Source of the DNA: an uncultured Actinomycetes bacterium
Lineage (GTDB): Bacteria; Actinomycetota; Thermoleophilia; Gaiellales; F1-60-MAGs149
Direction: 5' to 3'
NCBI GenBank assembly: GCA_903847495.1
Contig: CAINDT010000402.1
Span: forward strand, 1-6,121
DNA: 6,121 nucleotides
Numbering within the stretch: position 1 is the first letter of the stretch; every line of letters starts with the position of its first letter. Below the pieces are notes generated by a model. The model saw nothing but the letters and a program-made list of their open reading frames with translations. It did not search any database and was not told the DNA's origin. A program made the position numbers and the translations under genes. Positions 5,138 to 6,121 of the stretch are shown here, piece by piece.

Positions 5138-6121
5138 TCAGACCGGGTCGCGGTACAGGGGCGTCGTCGAGCAATGCAGGCCGCCGCCGTTCAGATGCAC
5201 CTTGTCGAACGGGACCACCTCGACCTTCACGCCCTTCCTATCGAGCTCCGCGAGCGTCTGATCGGAGGCGCCCTCGGGGATCAGCAGATCGCGCGGGGCG
5301 ACGGCGAGGCCGTTGTTGATCCAGCCGTCATCGCGCGGCGTCAGCTCAACGGTGTCGATCTTGAGGTCCTTGAGCAGCTCGAGAAACGAGTAGGGCAGGT
5401 TCATCGGGTTGACCATCGCGAGGTCGGTGTCGATCATCAGGAAGCCGACGTCGATGTGGATGTCGTAGCCGACGAGGTCGATCACGTGGAGCGTGACGCC
5501 CTGGCTGGCAAGCACCTCGCCGACCTGCTTGGCTCCTTCGCGGTTGACGCGTACGCCGGTGCCGATCACGGCGTTCGTGTCGTTGAGCCAGGCGAAGGTG
5601 CCGCCCTCCATCACCGCGCTGCCCGATAGGGTGCGCAGGATCGGCACGCCGAGCGCCGCAAGGGTCTGCGACGTGACGCGCTCCTCGCCGCGGCGGATGC
5701 GTGTGCCCATGCGGTTCACGATCGCGCCACCCTTGACCATGATCAGCGGGTCGCGCGTGTAGACGGCCTTGAGGTGCCGGTCGCCGACGCCCTGCTGGTA
5801 GACGACCTCGACACCGCGGCGCTCGAGTGCAGCCACGAACGCGTCGTGCTGCGCCTGCATCGTCGGAATATCGGGAGCATCCTCGCTCTGGAAGTACCAG
5901 TGCTCGGCGAGGTCGCCGTACGAGCCGATCGAGTCGATGCGCTTGGTCGGATCGACAATCTCCATCTCAACGCCGGGGCGGTGCATGAGGACGGTGCGGA
6001 TCTGGCCGACGTCGTTGCTGAGACCCCAGACGCGGCCCCAGGTGGACTCCATCTCGGCTGTATCCTCGTGCGGCGGATCGCCGCCGATGGCGAACATCTT
6101 GACCGTCTCGTTGTAGACCCA
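5138..6121 (-). CDS. Guanidino-group-modifying enzyme (arginine deiminase/DDAH/amidinotransferase fold), probably 5'-partial
   Basis: Cytoplasmic enzyme of the pentein superfamily, which attacks guanidino or amidino carbons through a Cys thiouronium intermediate (arginine deiminase, dimethylarginine hydrolase, arginine dihydrolase, amidinotransferase). Numbering from the ATG at 6097 (319 residues): WGLSNDVGQIRTVLMHRPG at 24-42, YTRDP at 113-117 with Asp116, MEGGTF at 163-168 with Glu164, YDIHIDVGF at 211-219 with catalytic His214 and Asp216, NNGLAV at 261-266, and GGGLHCSTTPL at 304-314 with nucleophile Cys309. The Cys, His and acidic residues are all present, so it should be active. Most superfamily members have Asp after the two Gly; here it is Thr167. 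The frame remains open from 6097 to the window edge, and those eight codons (WVYNETVK) all end in G or C and look like real protein, so the true start probably lies outside. ATGs at 6097 and 6052 are fallback starts. Substrate unknown: arginine, methylarginine or another guanidino/amidino compound. Leads directly into osmC. Confidence 0.87.
   Translation of the reverse strand, partial: WVYNETVKMFAIGGDPPHEDTAEMESTWGRVWGLSNDVGQIRTVLMHRPGVEMEIVDPTKRIDSIGSYGDLAEHWYFQSEDAPDIPTMQAQHDAFVAALERRGVEVVYQQGVGDRHLKAVYTRDPLIMVKGGAIVNRMGTRIRRGEERVTSQTLAALGVPILRTLSGSAVMEGGTFAWLNDTNAVIGTGVRVNREGAKQVGEVLASQGVTLHVIDLVGYDIHIDVGFLMIDTDLAMVNPMNLPYSFLELLKDLKIDTVELTPRDDGWINNGLAVAPRDLLIPEGASDQTLAELDRKGVKVEVVPFDKVHLNGGGLHCSTTPLYRDPV

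Noticed and set aside
4628..5629. 333-codon plus-strand open frame opposite osmC and the guanidine enzyme
   Set aside because: It is antisense to two recognisable enzymes and its product is an Ala/Arg/Asp/His/Val-rich antisense type with no motif.
1..6121. Mobile element, CRISPR array, phage or toxin-antitoxin system
   Set aside because: No direct-repeat array, transposase, integrase, terminal inverted repeats or small toxin/antitoxin pair could be found; base composition and codon style look uniform across the window apart from the Lys-rich small gene.

Overview
The window is a compact, GC-rich stretch in which every supportable gene lies on the minus strand. It therefore reads from the right edge towards the left. 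High G/C in third codon positions, a lipoprotein with a Cys-Gly-Gly-Ser start and Ser/Ala/Thr-rich tether, and two genes lacking a Shine-Dalgarno sequence but preceded by TANNNT hexamers suggest a high-GC actinobacterium-like organism. A deep lineage such as Thermoleophilia is possible, but that is inference from style and not from a marker gene. No rRNA, tRNA, CRISPR array, insertion sequence or phage gene was seen.

Layout in transcription order. (1) 6121-5138: a guanidino-group-modifying enzyme of the arginine deiminase/DDAH/amidinotransferase fold, probably cut by the window edge at its 5' end. (2) 5128-4685: an OsmC-type peroxidase, starting at GTG 9 nt after gene 1. (3) 4604-4191: a small exported Lys-rich protein with a GHAH...NDH His pattern, followed by a perfect 13-bp hairpin. 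(4) 4118-1493: a three-gene ABC importer (ATPase, permease, lipoprotein) of the nitrate/sulfonate/thiamine-precursor class, with translationally coupled junctions. (5) 1419-25: an AzgA/NCS2-type nucleobase permease, separated from the importer by 73 nt holding a small hairpin.

The ATPase-permease-binding-protein set is a complete importer for a small organic ligand. The binding protein looks most like the ThiY/NMT1 group, which suggests a pyrimidine-like or other heteroaromatic ligand. The next gene is a purine-type permease and the window opens with a guanidine/amidine-processing enzyme, so a reasonable working idea is a nitrogen or nucleobase scavenging neighbourhood. OsmC and the small exported protein do not obviously belong to that pathway. 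There is no intergenic stretch longer than about 80 bases. The long plus-strand reading frames are antisense shadows of the genes above.

No clearly new defence or mobile system is visible. The least explained items are the small exported His-motif protein and the exact function of the guanidino-modifying enzyme.
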